The notes: generated from the sequence alone by a model not told the origin. Counted from the first letter of the stretch, positions 1-8,913 are shown. The stretch: DNA of 24,716 bases from Ophiothrix spiculata (GCA_000969725.1 JXSR01S018374.1), one strand, 5' to 3'. Made by a program: numbers and translations.

Positions 1-501
1 GAGGGGGGCACTACACAGTGGGATGTGTTACTCAGGAAAGCCTATCACTTAGAAGACATACAGTAGAATTAGAGTGACCATAGAAAGTAAGTGGCATTTC
101 TGTTGGGGGGTAGGGGAGAGGAGAGGGGGAGGAGGGGGCACTACACAGTGGGATTTCCTGATCGAAGTTGTATTGTACCACATTTGGTATTATGTGTTTT
201 CTATTGGCCATTTCCAGTTGCTAGTGACATTGTAAACATAGCTCAAAAATGTAAAACAGTCTTGACCCTTGCATACAAACTGCCCTAACAATATTCCAGC
301 TGACTATATCAGGGGTGTGAGAGTTATGATTTTAATCTATTTCAGATTTTTTTCATGCCTTCAAAAGAGTCATAATTTCAGCTTTTTTGTTATTTTCAGC
401 CTGTTTTTGGCATTTTGTCACTATTTTCAGATTATTTCAAGATTTTTTTCAAACATCCACTCACAGCCCTGCTATATACTTGCTTTTCTCATTTTTTTCA
501 G
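1..501 (+). other. Intron of LMBRD2 (3' part), with a G-rich direct repeat
   Basis: Non-coding intron. It holds a direct repeat of about 21 bp (GGGGGCACTACACAGTGGGAT) at 4-24 and 134-154, separated by a purine-rich G tract (108-138). The stretch 330-500 is T-rich with several TTTTCAG-like acceptor mimics before the real one at 501. The open frame through this region is not protein-like. Confidence 0.7.
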
Positions 502-751
502 AGAATTCCAGCATTCCTTTGATCCAGACCATTCCATCTTAAGTCAGTACATATGCACACCATCCCTGGAATGGTACTGGAAGATCTGGATGATGCCCAC
601 GGCTCTCAAAGTCTTCTCCGTCATATTGGTGGTATTTTCTTTCATGGTGGTGTGGTCGGAGGTGACGTTTTTTAGCAATGATCCAGTGTTGTCTATTTTT
701 GCTGTTTTTATTGATGCAGCTGCCAGAAATTACAATTATTTATGTTTAGAA
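502..751 (+). CDS. LMBRD2: LMBRD2 internal coding exon (first in window)
   Basis: Encodes 83 full codons of LMBRD2, an LMBR1-family polytopic membrane protein. Human LMBRD2 has been reported, from proximity labelling, as a candidate regulator of beta2-adrenergic receptor signalling. The conserved block LEWYWK is followed by a hydrophobic membrane segment (KVFSVILVVFSFMVVW), then the family signature VVWSE.TFF, PVLSIFAVF and YNYL. The acceptor is a pyrimidine-rich run ending in CAG at 499-501; the exon begins with the last base of a split codon (phase 2). The donor is GAA|GTAAGT at 752, phase 0, which joins cleanly to the exon at 2681. An acceptor a few codons further in (TTCCAG, ending at 511) is possible, because the N-terminal edge is less conserved than the rest. 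Upstream exons are outside the window. Confidence 0.93.
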
Positions 752-829
752 GTAAGTACTTCAGCCTCAACATTTCTGAAAAAACTGTTTTTACAATAAA
801 TTAATAGAGTAAAATATATAAGGGAGGCC

Positions 830-956
830 CCTTCAAAACTCAACCAGCGGCTGACCACCCGGCACCGACGGTTCTGCGCGTTGCCGATGTTCAGAACAAT
901 AGCAACTGGCCAGAACTGGCAGTTCCAAGCAACAACTGCTGGGGTGAGTTTTAAAG
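830..956. mobile_element. Small inverted-repeat MITE-like element
   Basis: Ends pair as inverted repeats: CTTCAAAACTCAACCAGC on the left and GCTGGGGTGAGTTTTAAAG on the right. The interior is GC-rich compared with the flanks. It lies about 80 bp after the exon donor. No coding capacity. Confidence 0.55.
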
Positions 957-1106
957 CGTTCTTCAAATGCACTAATGATACATATTTGGAAAGAAAATTT
1001 CACATGGAATTCTCTAATGCGTAATGATTGACTATTATAGATGTATCATGTGCACATAGTTCATTGTTGTGTCATATCTAAGCATTGGCTGCTTAAGAAG
1101 CAAAAT

Positions 1107-1450
1107 CTCCATTGATTTTCTTAAAAATTTAGTATTTGGTAGATTTATTTGTGCTGATAACGAATCCGAAAATAACAAAATATAGGTCACCGTGCTCATT
1201 TTTGAGATAAAGGCATTTCAAAAAGTACATATTTTCCCAAAAAATCACCCGTTTTAAGTATAGAGAAAACGCAAAAGAGTTGATCATTATGTGCTTGTAA
1301 AATAGTAAATGCTCCATTGATTTTTTTTAGTTTCTACATATGTTAATGCATTTTTTGCATTCTTCAATATACTGAAATAAAAAAATAAGGTCACTGTGTT
1401 AGTTTTGAAGAAAAATTACAAAAACGGACATTTCTAAATAAAATTTAATT
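1107..1450 (+). repeat. Diverged tandem repeat, two units of about 200 bp
   Basis: Two units begin CTCCATTGATTTT (1107 and 1313) and share, in order, a tract near ATAGGTCACCGTGCTCATTTTTGA / ATAAGGTCACTGTGTTAGTTTTGA-like sequence and a following A-rich block. Divergence is high, so this is an old duplication. The remaining intron from 957 to 2117 shows nothing else I can name. Confidence 0.45.
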
Positions 1451-2117
1451 TCTTTGATCTGCATCTGCATAATTTCCAGCGTATATATTATGCAGCGATG
1501 CAGCGCGTGATTAATCAAACGCGTTAGTAAAGCGTGCGTTCAGTGTGCGTTGAAATTTGTGTACGCAAAAAGGGTGCAAACAATTATTTTAACTTTACTA
1601 TTTATGCCAAAAATCGTTATCCCTCAGTCATAAGCAACTGCATCTCTGAGAAAACCCCTTAAATGGCAATTAAGTCACTTACCTTTGTTCGATCTCCATC
1701 AAATGTATGTATCTTACCTTAATGATGTGTATAATTGTGACCGTTTATTTCGAACCATCTGTAAACGCGGCCTCTTGTTATTTTCACTTTTTCAAATATT
1801 TGAAAAGACCATATTATAAGGATCAAAAGGACACCTCATTGAATTTCACTCTGCTTTTAGCGGTGAAGTTATGGTCTGTTAAAGGCTATTACAGAGGAAT
1901 GGGTGAAACCGAGATCAATGATAATTTAGCTTATAGATGTTCTCCTGTTGATGTTTCTCAGATCATATAGATTTTTTATTTCATATTTCTGATCATTTTT
2001 TTGAAATTAAACTTTGCAGGTGTTTAGAGTTAAGTGTATACATTGTGAATTTGAAAAAAGGTCAATTTTGGCTAATTAATCACAACCTTTGCATGTTGTT
2101 TCACCTATTGTTGTGGG

Positions 2118-2190
2118 CAGTGTTTCTGCTGAGGCCGTATGGCGCAACATTGTCGAAAGAGCCGGGAAAATTTGGTGCAACAGGTTTTTG
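2118..2190 (-). mobile_element. Fragment of a hAT-type MITE (one end)
   Basis: CAGTGTTTCTGCTGAGGCCG at 2118 and the next ~50 bp match the reverse complement of the right end of the intact element at 15419-15630, including GTATGGCGC. The opposite end is not recognisable, so this is a broken copy. Confidence 0.6.
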
Positions 2191-2239
2191 TAAAAATTTT
2201 GTTCTTTTCCTGGCTTTATTTTGCCAATTTCTGAACTCT

Positions 2240-2315
2240 GAATATATCGGGAGGTACAATAACTCTGCTCCATGTGCGACACAAGACGGCAGCGAGTCCA
2301 GATTCCCTTATGAAA
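2240..2315 (+). repeat. Dispersed repeat, copy 1
   Basis: CAATAACTCTGCTCCATG and its flanks (TGAATATAT upstream; CGACA, GAGTC and AGATTCCC downstream) recur at about 6675-6745 with small changes. The family is not recognised. Confidence 0.55.
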
Positions 2316-2326
2316 TTAAAGTTTGT

Positions 2327-2570
2327 CATGTGAGTGCAAGAAAGTCGTATCTACAATACTTTAAAATGGCTTCTGCTCCTGCTCCTAGAAGCCATTTTAA
2401 AGTATTGTAGATATATACTCCTGCTGCCGTAAGTTATAAATTTGGATTGCACACTGCATGACCTCCAGTCTTTGAACATTTTGAGGGATTTTTCACATTC
2501 TTGTGACAAGGTGTAAAATAAATATAACTTAGGGCAGCCATTGCAGATACGACTTTCTTGCACTCACATG
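2327..2570. mobile_element. Foldback MITE with 26-bp perfect terminal inverted repeats
   Basis: The terminal repeats at 2327-2352 and 2545-2570 are perfect inverses (CATGTGAGTGCAAGAAAGTC...). A second, nested perfect palindrome lies at 2349-2412. No open frame of note. The element ends 10 bp before the duplicated acceptor block. Confidence 0.8.
2349..2412. repeat. Perfect 26-bp stem hairpin inside the foldback MITE
   Basis: Arms 2349-2374 and 2387-2412 are exact reverse complements (ATCTACAATACTTTAAAATG...), with a 12-base loop GCTCCTGCTCCT. In the LMBRD2 pre-mRNA it would form a pre-miRNA-sized hairpin; there is no evidence that it is processed. Confidence 0.9.
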
Positions 2571-2580
2571 AGGAGTAATG

Positions 2581-2712
2581 ACATTGGTTTTCTCTTTGCG
2601 TTTTATTTTCTTGCAGGTATTATGTTGTATAATCATAGCCTATTTATGACATTGGTTTTCTCTTTGTGGTTTTCTTGCAGGTATTATGTTGTATAATCAT
2701 AGCCTATTTATG
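2581..2712 (+). repeat. Tandem duplication of the acceptor site and exon start
   Basis: Two adjacent units, 2581-2648 (68 bp) and 2649-2712 (64 bp), each hold a pyrimidine-rich tract, TTGCAG and the first 32 bases of the LMBRD2 exon. The exon parts are identical; the intronic parts differ by a 4-bp indel and a few changes, so the duplication is recent. Splicing to the upstream AG (2615-2616) would read V-L-C-C-I-I-I-A-Y-L and then TGA at 2647-2649. The downstream AG (2679-2680) is therefore the functional one. Confidence 0.95.
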
Positions 2713-2814
2713 CTGGTGTTCCTACTACACTGTATTCAAAGTACGGGTATTCAATTATTATTACTTATCACCGCATCATCAGACCGATGAAAACAGTTTG
2801 CTCTTCTGTGGAAT
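2681..2814 (+). CDS. LMBRD2: LMBRD2 coding exon (second in window)
   Basis: Encodes a membrane segment (VLCCIIIAYLCWCSYYTVF) followed by the strongly conserved LMBRD2 block KVRVFNYYYLSPHHQTDENS and then LLFCGM. The true acceptor is TTGCAG ending at 2680, since this copy reads on in frame through the whole conserved block. The donor is GGAAT|GTAAGT at 2815, phase 2; the split Met codon is completed by the G at 6904. The exon start is duplicated 64 bp upstream together with its acceptor (see the duplicated splice-site entry), so a gene predictor could easily pick the wrong start. Confidence 0.95.
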
Positions 2815-3413
2815 GTAAGTAACCTTGGTAACTCTGGTAATTGAATATCGGAATGCAATAGTTAACAAAGCCCACTGAATAGTTTTTACGAAAAAACAAA
2901 AACCTTCACAGTATGTCTGATGTTTAAGTTATGCCAATTTGGCATAGTAAGGGTAGGTTACTGAATCTAATTGCCATATGAAATATGTTTTTTCTAAGGT
3001 ATTTGTGCTTGCAATGCTTTGCAGGTGGTCATTTTAGACAGTTGACTTGGGTCAGTCTTACATTCACATGTGCTTTATGTAAATATGGGGGAGATCCATC
3101 TGAATCAAATTTTTGTGCAGTAATGCATCTGTGCTTATGTTCTGCTTTTATGAGGCAAATTTCATTGACAAAGTCAGTCAGGAAAACCAGTATTTTCACA
3201 TATTTGCTGTGGAACTTTTCATTAAAATAGGTTTTTCGACCGCTATTTTGAAATGAGACTAGCAATTTTCCATTTTTGCATGTTTTCTAAGCAATATAGA
3301 CAAAGCCTACACCTAACACCAATTATCTTCCAATTTCAAGAGGAAATTTGGCCGAGAACATAGTTTTGACTACTTATGATACATTCAATAAAACAACATG
3401 TATGCAAAGCGGT

Positions 3414-3578
3414 ACTGACCCAAGTCCATGAATTTTGACAACTTTTGAATACATTGGACTTTGGAGCACTTGGGTAGCATATTCATTTTAGTCCTTCACA
3501 CACAAGGTAGACCTAGCTATAAGAAAGTCTCTCCTGTCTATAACTCATTTTTGAAAAAAAATGTGGACTTGGGTCAGT
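3414..3578. mobile_element. Short MITE with 15-bp perfect inverted ends
   Basis: ACTGACCCAAGTCCA at 3414-3428 and TGGACTTGGGTCAGT at 3564-3578 are exact inverses. A third GACTTGGGTCAGTCTT occurrence at about 3044 has flanks resembling those at 3566, so a related fragment lies upstream. Confidence 0.6.
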
Positions 3579-3669
3579 CTTGCATTCTGGTATTCAATTG
3601 TTAGATTAGTTCATACCATAGCTTTAGAGTTGAGATGCAGTGTTTCAAAATGATAAGTACTAGCATTAA

Positions 3670-4416
3670 CCCTTTGAACCGGACGAACCGGATACCGGCT
3701 CATGTGTATGTGTACTGTAAATCCGATGAGCCGGTTTACCTGCTTTTAGGTCATGTGTCAGAAACATGTGTCTGTCAACAGGCATGGGTAGTTACAATTT
3801 TTAAATTGGTCTTATTTATATCAGAAAACACCAATGAAGCTTTTAACGCATAGTTGATGGGTCATTTTGCTCTTATTTACTCGACAGAGGTGAAAACTTC
3901 CTCATCATTTCATAAATTTGATCACAATTTTCGACAAATGTGGCTTTGCTCATAGACTACAATGTAAATGTTGAATATGTTGGTCGACATAAATAGTATA
4001 CAAATATTGAATGCCTGAGAGTGCAATAGTACAAAATATATCAAATTTTGACTTTTCTATTTCACGAGGTGTAGCTGAGTGAAATGAATCAGTCCAAATT
4101 TGACCGAATGATATATTTTGTACTATTGCACGTGCAAAGGCATTCAATATTTGTTTTATATCATGATATCACACAGGTTTGTTTCATGCCGTGCAATGGA
4201 AAATAATTTTTGCACAGCTCAAATCCCTGTAATCATGATATAATATTCTTTTGTGAATGCTGGTTATTAGAACAATTCAGACTACTGTAAATTGAAAAAG
4301 TAAAGCAAGGGAAATCTAAATCAAAGTAAGTTTAGAGGTTAGATTGTGTTTTCTATCTATCTGGTTGGCCCGGGTCAGCGGTACAGATACACATTGAATG
4401 GCCAGGGTTCAAAGGG
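3670..4416. mobile_element. piggyBac-type non-autonomous element with TTAA duplication
   Basis: TTAA at 3666-3669 and 4417-4420 flanks ends CCCTTTGAACC... and ...GGTTCAAAGGG. TTAA target sites and CCCTTT-type termini are diagnostic of piggyBac elements. At 747 bp it has no transposase frame, so it is a non-autonomous derivative. A smaller palindromic element sits inside at 4000-4154. Confidence 0.75.
4000..4154. mobile_element. Nested foldback element inside the piggyBac-type MITE
   Basis: ACAAATATTGAATGCCT at 4000 and its inverse ending at 4154, plus GTGCAATAGTACAAAATATA and its inverse further in, make most of the 155 bp palindromic. The spacer contains TTTCACGAGGTG. Confidence 0.65.
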
Positions 4417-4670
4417 TTAAAATGCATAGAGTTAATTTCATATTTTTTTCTTGAATAAAAGATAATGAAATGGGTCTCTGTTACTTAAGGTTGGGCACGT
4501 TACACGCATGATGCGTTACACGCACGCATGATCCGTTACACGTAACAAATAAGTGGTAAACGTGTACACGGATGAAACAAAGTCTTTTCAAAGGCACGCA
4601 CAATTATTACTAACGATGTCACATTATCGCCAAAATCTTATATTCAGAGCTTCTCAGTGACTCAGCTTCT

Positions 4671-4686
4671 TTAGTGTTGGGCGATA
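4671..4686 (+). mobile_element. hAT-like element terminus TTAGTGTTGGGCGATA
   Basis: The exact reverse complement of this 16-mer is at 15915-15930. AGTGTTGGGCGATA resembles a hAT-type end; the other end of the element is not resolved, though the GC-rich stretch to about 4870 probably belongs to it. Confidence 0.45.
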
Positions 4687-5775
4687 TAACTAAAAATCGT
4701 TGCCCCGATAAATGGAAAAGATCGTTATTATAATATAGATTTTCCCCGCGCGGCGAACCTGAAAATGGGCGGGATTTCACGCATACCGCCCAGCACTGAA
4801 TTTGATTGATATCACGTGCGTGGACAGTGACATACGGGGAATTGTGGGTATTTTCGGAATAACAATATGGCGACATGTGCACGAAAAAAGTTGTCTGCTA
4901 AGGGGTAGATACCGGCCGAAATGTGCGTCAATCTACGGCATCAACGGACTTAAAACATAAATCTGTGAATATTTTACTTAATTACTTCATATCTAATGTC
5001 CGGGGGATATTACTGGGCGTGTAAACTCACAAACTTGGTAAGCTCCCGGGGTTAAGCTTCAACTGTTGGCAATGCTGTACGTTCTGCCATTGACCTTTGG
5101 TTTTGAGTCTATCTCATACGTGTACACGAAACACGCACGCATTCATTAATACGTTACACGTAAGAGAAAATACACGGAATGACCCATAACAGACAATGAC
5201 ACCTTCCAAATCAATTTCTGTCAAAAATGCAAAGTTGGTTATAGTTACATTTAAACACTCTGTTCAAGTCTTGGTGCCATTTTTATTCCATTTATTGATT
5301 TAGGTAGTTCATGATAACATTTCCCTTCAATGTGTACCATAATATGAGTTTTACCCCTAACCCCACTGAATCTCACAATATCCCATTCCACAAAGTTTCG
5401 CCTGAGTCCAAATACGTCATAGACCCGAGTTAGCTATGATCAAGAAATCGCTGCCATGGCAGCATACCCAAGTGGATCATGGCTTATGCCTTAAATGAAT
5501 GGTGCAACCTGTAATTGATATTTGCTTAAAAAATGTCTGCATTTCCATTAGGTTTGGTTTGAACAATCGTGAGCATGGCCCATCTTGTAATTATTAGTTC
5601 TTTTACAATTTTTTTTTCTTCATTATGTGTGACAGCAATAGCAAACATGTTCAGCAAGGACACATGTAAACTGTTTCCTCAATAAATGCTGAAATGAACA
5701 TATAAACCCTTAAGAAATGCAAATCTTTTTAACTAGTATCAACAGCGTTGCACTATGATTGATATCCCATAGTGT

Positions 5776-5993
5776 TATACTTTGATCAACACTAAATAGG
5801 TGGGAATTATGAGGCTTTTCTTCATCCGCAAGTAAACATAATCCCACTTGAACTCGCGCCGTAGATACTGACGCAAGAGTCACAAGTACAACATGCACTG
5901 CGTCTCCTGCAGTTTTGCTGTGTTCAGCTATGCACGCACTTTATCAATTCACGATGTGAAGAGGCCCATATATTTGGTGTTGATCAAAGTATA
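5776..5993. mobile_element. MITE with TATACTTTGATCAACAC ends, copy 1
   Basis: Ends TATACTTTGATCAACACTAA and the inverse GTGTTGATCAAAGTATA. The 218-bp interior includes TCATCCGCAAGTAAACATAA and CAATTCACGATGTGAAGA. A copy in the opposite orientation is at 23557-23778. Confidence 0.75.
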
Positions 5994-6121
5994 GTGGTTC
6001 ACAGGAAGAGAAAAATCAATGGCAGGGTTGTACGTAATCTTAGGCCTGTGACATAAGATGTGAAAACCTTGATGTGTGATAAAATCTTGTTATTTTCACC
6101 ATGCCATGCAGGATTTCTGAA

Positions 6122-6270
6122 AGTGGACCTTTTGAAAGTAAATTTATAAAGTGGTATTGAAAAAAACGTTTCAGCAGTTTTTGTAAATGATTGCTGATAG
6201 TGGACCTTTTGAAAGTAAATTTATAAAGTGGTACTAAAAAAAACGTTTCGGCAGTTTTTGTAAATGATTT
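6122..6270 (+). repeat. Recent 77-bp tandem duplication
   Basis: AGTGGACCTTTTGAAAGTAA starts units at 6122 and 6199; both continue through AAATTTATAAAGTGGTA, AAAAAACGTTTC and GCAGTTTTTGTAAATGAT with only a few differences. Confidence 0.9.
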
Positions 6271-6674
6271 TTTTACTTTAAAAAAAAAGTAAACTTTATG
6301 AAGGTTTATTTTGGTTTCATATGGTGGATCCAGAGTCTGTTAATGGGCATCACAATACAAGTGTTTTTTGAAAAATAAAAACTTTTTCATTTCTCGATTT
6401 CCAAAACAAGTACAAGTGGTAATTAAATGAGTTCCAAAACTGAGTGCTTTTTACTTTACAGTGTTATTGTACCTCCGGCATTTTACGTCTCCTCGTGCCA
6501 CACTTTGAGAGTCTTTGAAATGGATTAAATTAAATTAAAATTGGCATACTTTGATCAGAGCAAGTCGCAATACACGCTACTTGAAACGCAGACTCAGTTT
6601 GCACGTGAAACAAAATTTACACCGTGTATATGCGTCAAGTGAAGATTTACACGATCTGCCTGGATATCGGGCCA

Positions 6675-6745
6675 AACTCCGAATATATACAATAACTCTG
6701 CTCCATGAGCGACAAAAGATGGCGGTGAGTCAAGATTCCCGTATA
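6675..6745 (+). repeat. Dispersed repeat, copy 2
   Basis: CAATAACTCTGCTCCATGAG and flanks match the segment at 2240-2315. Both copies lie a few hundred bases upstream of an LMBRD2 acceptor. Confidence 0.55.
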
Positions 6746-6903
6746 AAATGTCCTTGATATTGACACGACTCTGAATACACTATTATGGTACAACTTCTTA
6801 TACTTTTGTGGTCTACTTTTTTGTACATTGTGCAATTTCCCAATCTCACTCCTCTCCAATGATACTTGCTGGAATTTCGTATATCACTATTTCTTATCAA
6901 CAG

Positions 6904-7012
6904 GATGTTATGTCGTTTGACGCCGCCACTTTGCCTCAATTTCCTGGGCCTCATCCATCTTGATGGTCATGTGACTGGCAAGCAAGATTTGATTGAGACA
7001 TCGTATACATCA
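6904..7012 (+). CDS. LMBRD2: LMBRD2 coding exon (third in window)
   Basis: Encodes MLCRLTPPLCLNFLGLIHLD, one of the most conserved stretches of LMBRD2, followed by a variable loop (about GHVTGKQDLIE) and TSYTS. Length is 1 + 36 codons. The acceptor is TTATCAACAG ending at 6903, with a weak pyrimidine tract. The donor is TCA|GTAAGT at 7013, phase 0. The junction with the next exon restores the family motif YTSIMG. The exon sits between a dense repeat zone upstream and a large palindrome that starts about 190 bp downstream. Confidence 0.95.
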
Positions 7013-7205
7013 GTAAGTACTGACCATAGATATAGAGGGGAGATACCATACTCAGCACCATTTTTATTCTGGCTTGGGGATCAAATCGGGGTATTCAAAT
7101 TTTTGTCTATTGTATATCACATCTTTTCTAGTCGTTTGATGGGTAAGATTGTAACACATGACCATTTGTCATTTTTACTATCACTATCATCCGTTTGATA
7201 GTATA

Positions 7206-7370
7206 CAAATACAACATGGTTTGAGGGGAAGTATCGCAAAATACTGTCCCCGAGGTGTTGGATGATGGAGACTTCCTCCCGAGGCGGAGCCGAGGGAGGA
7301 AGTCTCCATCATCCAACACCGAGGGACAGTATTTTGCAATACTTCTCTGAAATAAACCATGTTGTATTTG
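7206..7370. repeat. Near-perfect 165-bp palindrome (long hairpin)
   Basis: Arms 7206-7280 and 7294-7370 pair almost completely around the short spacer GAGGCGGAGCCGA. The core arm GTGTTGGATGATGGAGACTT is perfectly mirrored. 32-bp near-identical direct repeats (TTTACTATCACT...TTTGATAGTATA) lie at 7174-7205 and 7660-7691 around this and the next palindrome. No coding capacity. Confidence 0.9.
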
Positions 7371-7372
7371 TT

Positions 7373-7658
7373 TTACTACACCTCAAAAAAGTCAAAATAT
7401 AACTTGAAAATAAATCTCAAAGTCAACAAATTCAGTACTTTACCGTGAGCCATACGGTAGTACCATGCGGAATTTTTACTCTTTTCCCCGCGTGTGTGTA
7501 TTTTACAAAGGTGCAACGCGTAAACGCATACCCGCGCGGCTGTACTTGAGTATTAACGCACACGCGGAAAAGGAGTCAAAAATACTTTTTGCGCGTCTTC
7601 CCTATTCAACCAATAAAAATGCTGTATTAACTAATAAATATTCAAGAGGTGTAGTAAT
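7373..7658. mobile_element. Inverted-repeat element adjoining the long palindrome
   Basis: TACTACACCTC near 7374 and GAGGTGTAGTA near 7646 are inverse ends. Inside, TTTTTACTCTTTTCCCCGCG (from ~7472) pairs with CGCGGAAAAGGAGTCAAAAA (~7563). The frame at 7465-7734 runs across this palindrome and looks spurious. Confidence 0.6.
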
Positions 7659-7844
7659 ATTTACTATCACTTTCATCCTTTTGATAGTATATTGTCTCTT
7701 ATCGTACTGGATTGAAAACTACAGCGTACAGTAAAAGTACAATAGTTTTTATAAATGTGTTATTAAATGACTAGAATGACATTTATGCAAAAAAGTGATT
7801 TTCGAAAAAAGTGGTCAATACTTCCGTTTGCTTTGGTAGGGTAT

Positions 7845-8345
7845 CAGAGGGTGAATTAAGCCCTTCCCATAACACACAGCGACACTCAGTTGACCCAATG
7901 GAATGTTAACCAAGGTCACTCCACTACTGCATTCATTTGTATGGTAAACAGTTTGAATTTACTCTATTTCAAACCGTATTTTGGGAATGAAAAACTCTGT
8001 CCAACTGAGATTTGTTTGCATTGATATCAAGCTGTGATTATCCTCTTTCTGAAGGTCCTTTTCATTCACACTTGGACAAAATAATAAATTTTCTATAGCA
8101 AGTTTTCCATCAGTAGTTTTATCATATAAGTCTATGCAGCTGGTTCACTCAGTGTGCTGTTTATACGCTGTGGAAATAGCAGTTTGAATTGAATGTTTGG
8201 TAGTGAACTATATTTTCATTCATTGTTTGGGTTTTATCAGGCGCCTTAGTGCAAATTTTGTTTTTGGTTTTGGCGCGGTATAAATGTCAGGTAGTAGTAG
8301 TAGTAGTAGTAGTAGAATGGTGGGAAGGGCTTAATTCACCCTCTG
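7845..8345. mobile_element. 501-bp inverted-repeat element with probable 9-bp target duplication
   Basis: Ends CAGAGGGTGAATTAAGCCCT and AGGGCTTAATTCACCCTCTG are inverses. Flanks GTAGGGTAT (7836-7844) and GTAGGGCAT (8346-8354) match at 8 of 9 bases. Just inside the right end lies GGCGCGGTATAAATGTCAG followed by a (GTA)n run of about nine units, which looks like the 3' tail of a retroelement. No transposase frame. Confidence 0.65.
8291..8315 (+). repeat. (GTA)n microsatellite
   Basis: Uninterrupted GTA repeats following a GCGCGGTATAAATGTCAG motif typical of LINE or SINE 3' ends. Confidence 0.9.
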
Positions 8346-8355
8346 GTAGGGCATT

Positions 8356-8913
8356 ATATGTCGTGCTGCTTCATTCGCCTTGTATAAAATTGGTCGAATA
8401 AGAAATTTTCTTGACCAAAAGACGACTGAAACTTTAGTCCATGCATTTATTACATGTCGCCTTGACCAATGTAACAGCCTTCTTTATGGCCTTCCTGACT
8501 CACACATTTCCAAACTGCAAAGATTGCAAAATTCGGCGGCAAGACTGGTTACTCGCACACGGTTTTGTGATCATATTACTCCTGTCTTACAACAATTACA
8601 TTGGCTGCCAGTAGAATACCGTATTAAGTTCAAAGTTTTAGTCTTAACATACAAATCTCTACATGGATTGGCACCTGTGTATCTGCAGGACCTTGTTAAG
8701 AAGTATATTCCACCTCGCAATTTACGTTCTGCTTCTAAATTTCAAATTGTGTCTTCATCAACAGCTACTGCTACTTATGGTGATCGTTCTTTCCAAAAAG
8801 CTTCTGCTGTCCTTTGGAACACTCTGCCACTTCATGTAAAGAATTGTCAAACTGTCAATCAATTTAAATCTTGCCTTAAGACACATTTGTTTAAACTTGC
8901 TTTTGGTAAATAA
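8356..8913 (+). pseudogene. Reverse-transcriptase C-terminal remnant of a CR1/L2-group LINE
   Basis: A 5'-truncated but still open 185-codon frame ending at TAA 8911. It begins ICRAASFALYKIGRIRNFL and continues ETLVHAFITCRLDQCNSLLYGLP, KLQRLQNSAARLV, TPVLQQLHWLPVEYRIKFK, SLHGLAPVYLQDLV, SFQKASAVLWNTLPLHVKN and FKSCLKTHLFKLAF. These are the characteristic thumb and C-terminal blocks of CR1/L2-group non-LTR retrotransposons. The catalytic RT palm (YADD-like region) and the endonuclease are missing, so it cannot function. The frame has no stop or frameshift over 185 codons, so the insertion is relatively young. It starts directly after the element at 7845-8345. Confidence 0.9.

Larger units (their letters stand above)
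2815..6903 (+). other. Intron between LMBRD2 second and third exons in window
   Basis: A 4.1-kb phase-2 intron filled with repeats: 3414-3578, 3670-4416 (with 4000-4154 nested), a GTTACACG-rich zone at 4480-4580 and 5110-5180, a hAT-like end at 4671, the element at 5776-5993 and a tandem duplication at 6122-6270. I see no gene in the remaining stretches (2820-3040, 4900-5770, 6271-6670). Confidence 0.75.

Noticed and set aside
269..799. A 176-codon single-exon protein
   Set aside because: Only 502-751 is coding; the upstream part is T-rich intron read through and the downstream part runs past the GTAAGT donor.
2581..2648. A real short exon at the upstream acceptor copy
   Set aside because: It has no convincing donor before the in-frame TGA at 2647, so it can only act as a decoy acceptor.
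7206..7370. Transcription terminator or structured ncRNA
   Set aside because: The hairpin is far longer than such signals and continues into flanking inverted repeats; element-type palindrome is the simpler reading.
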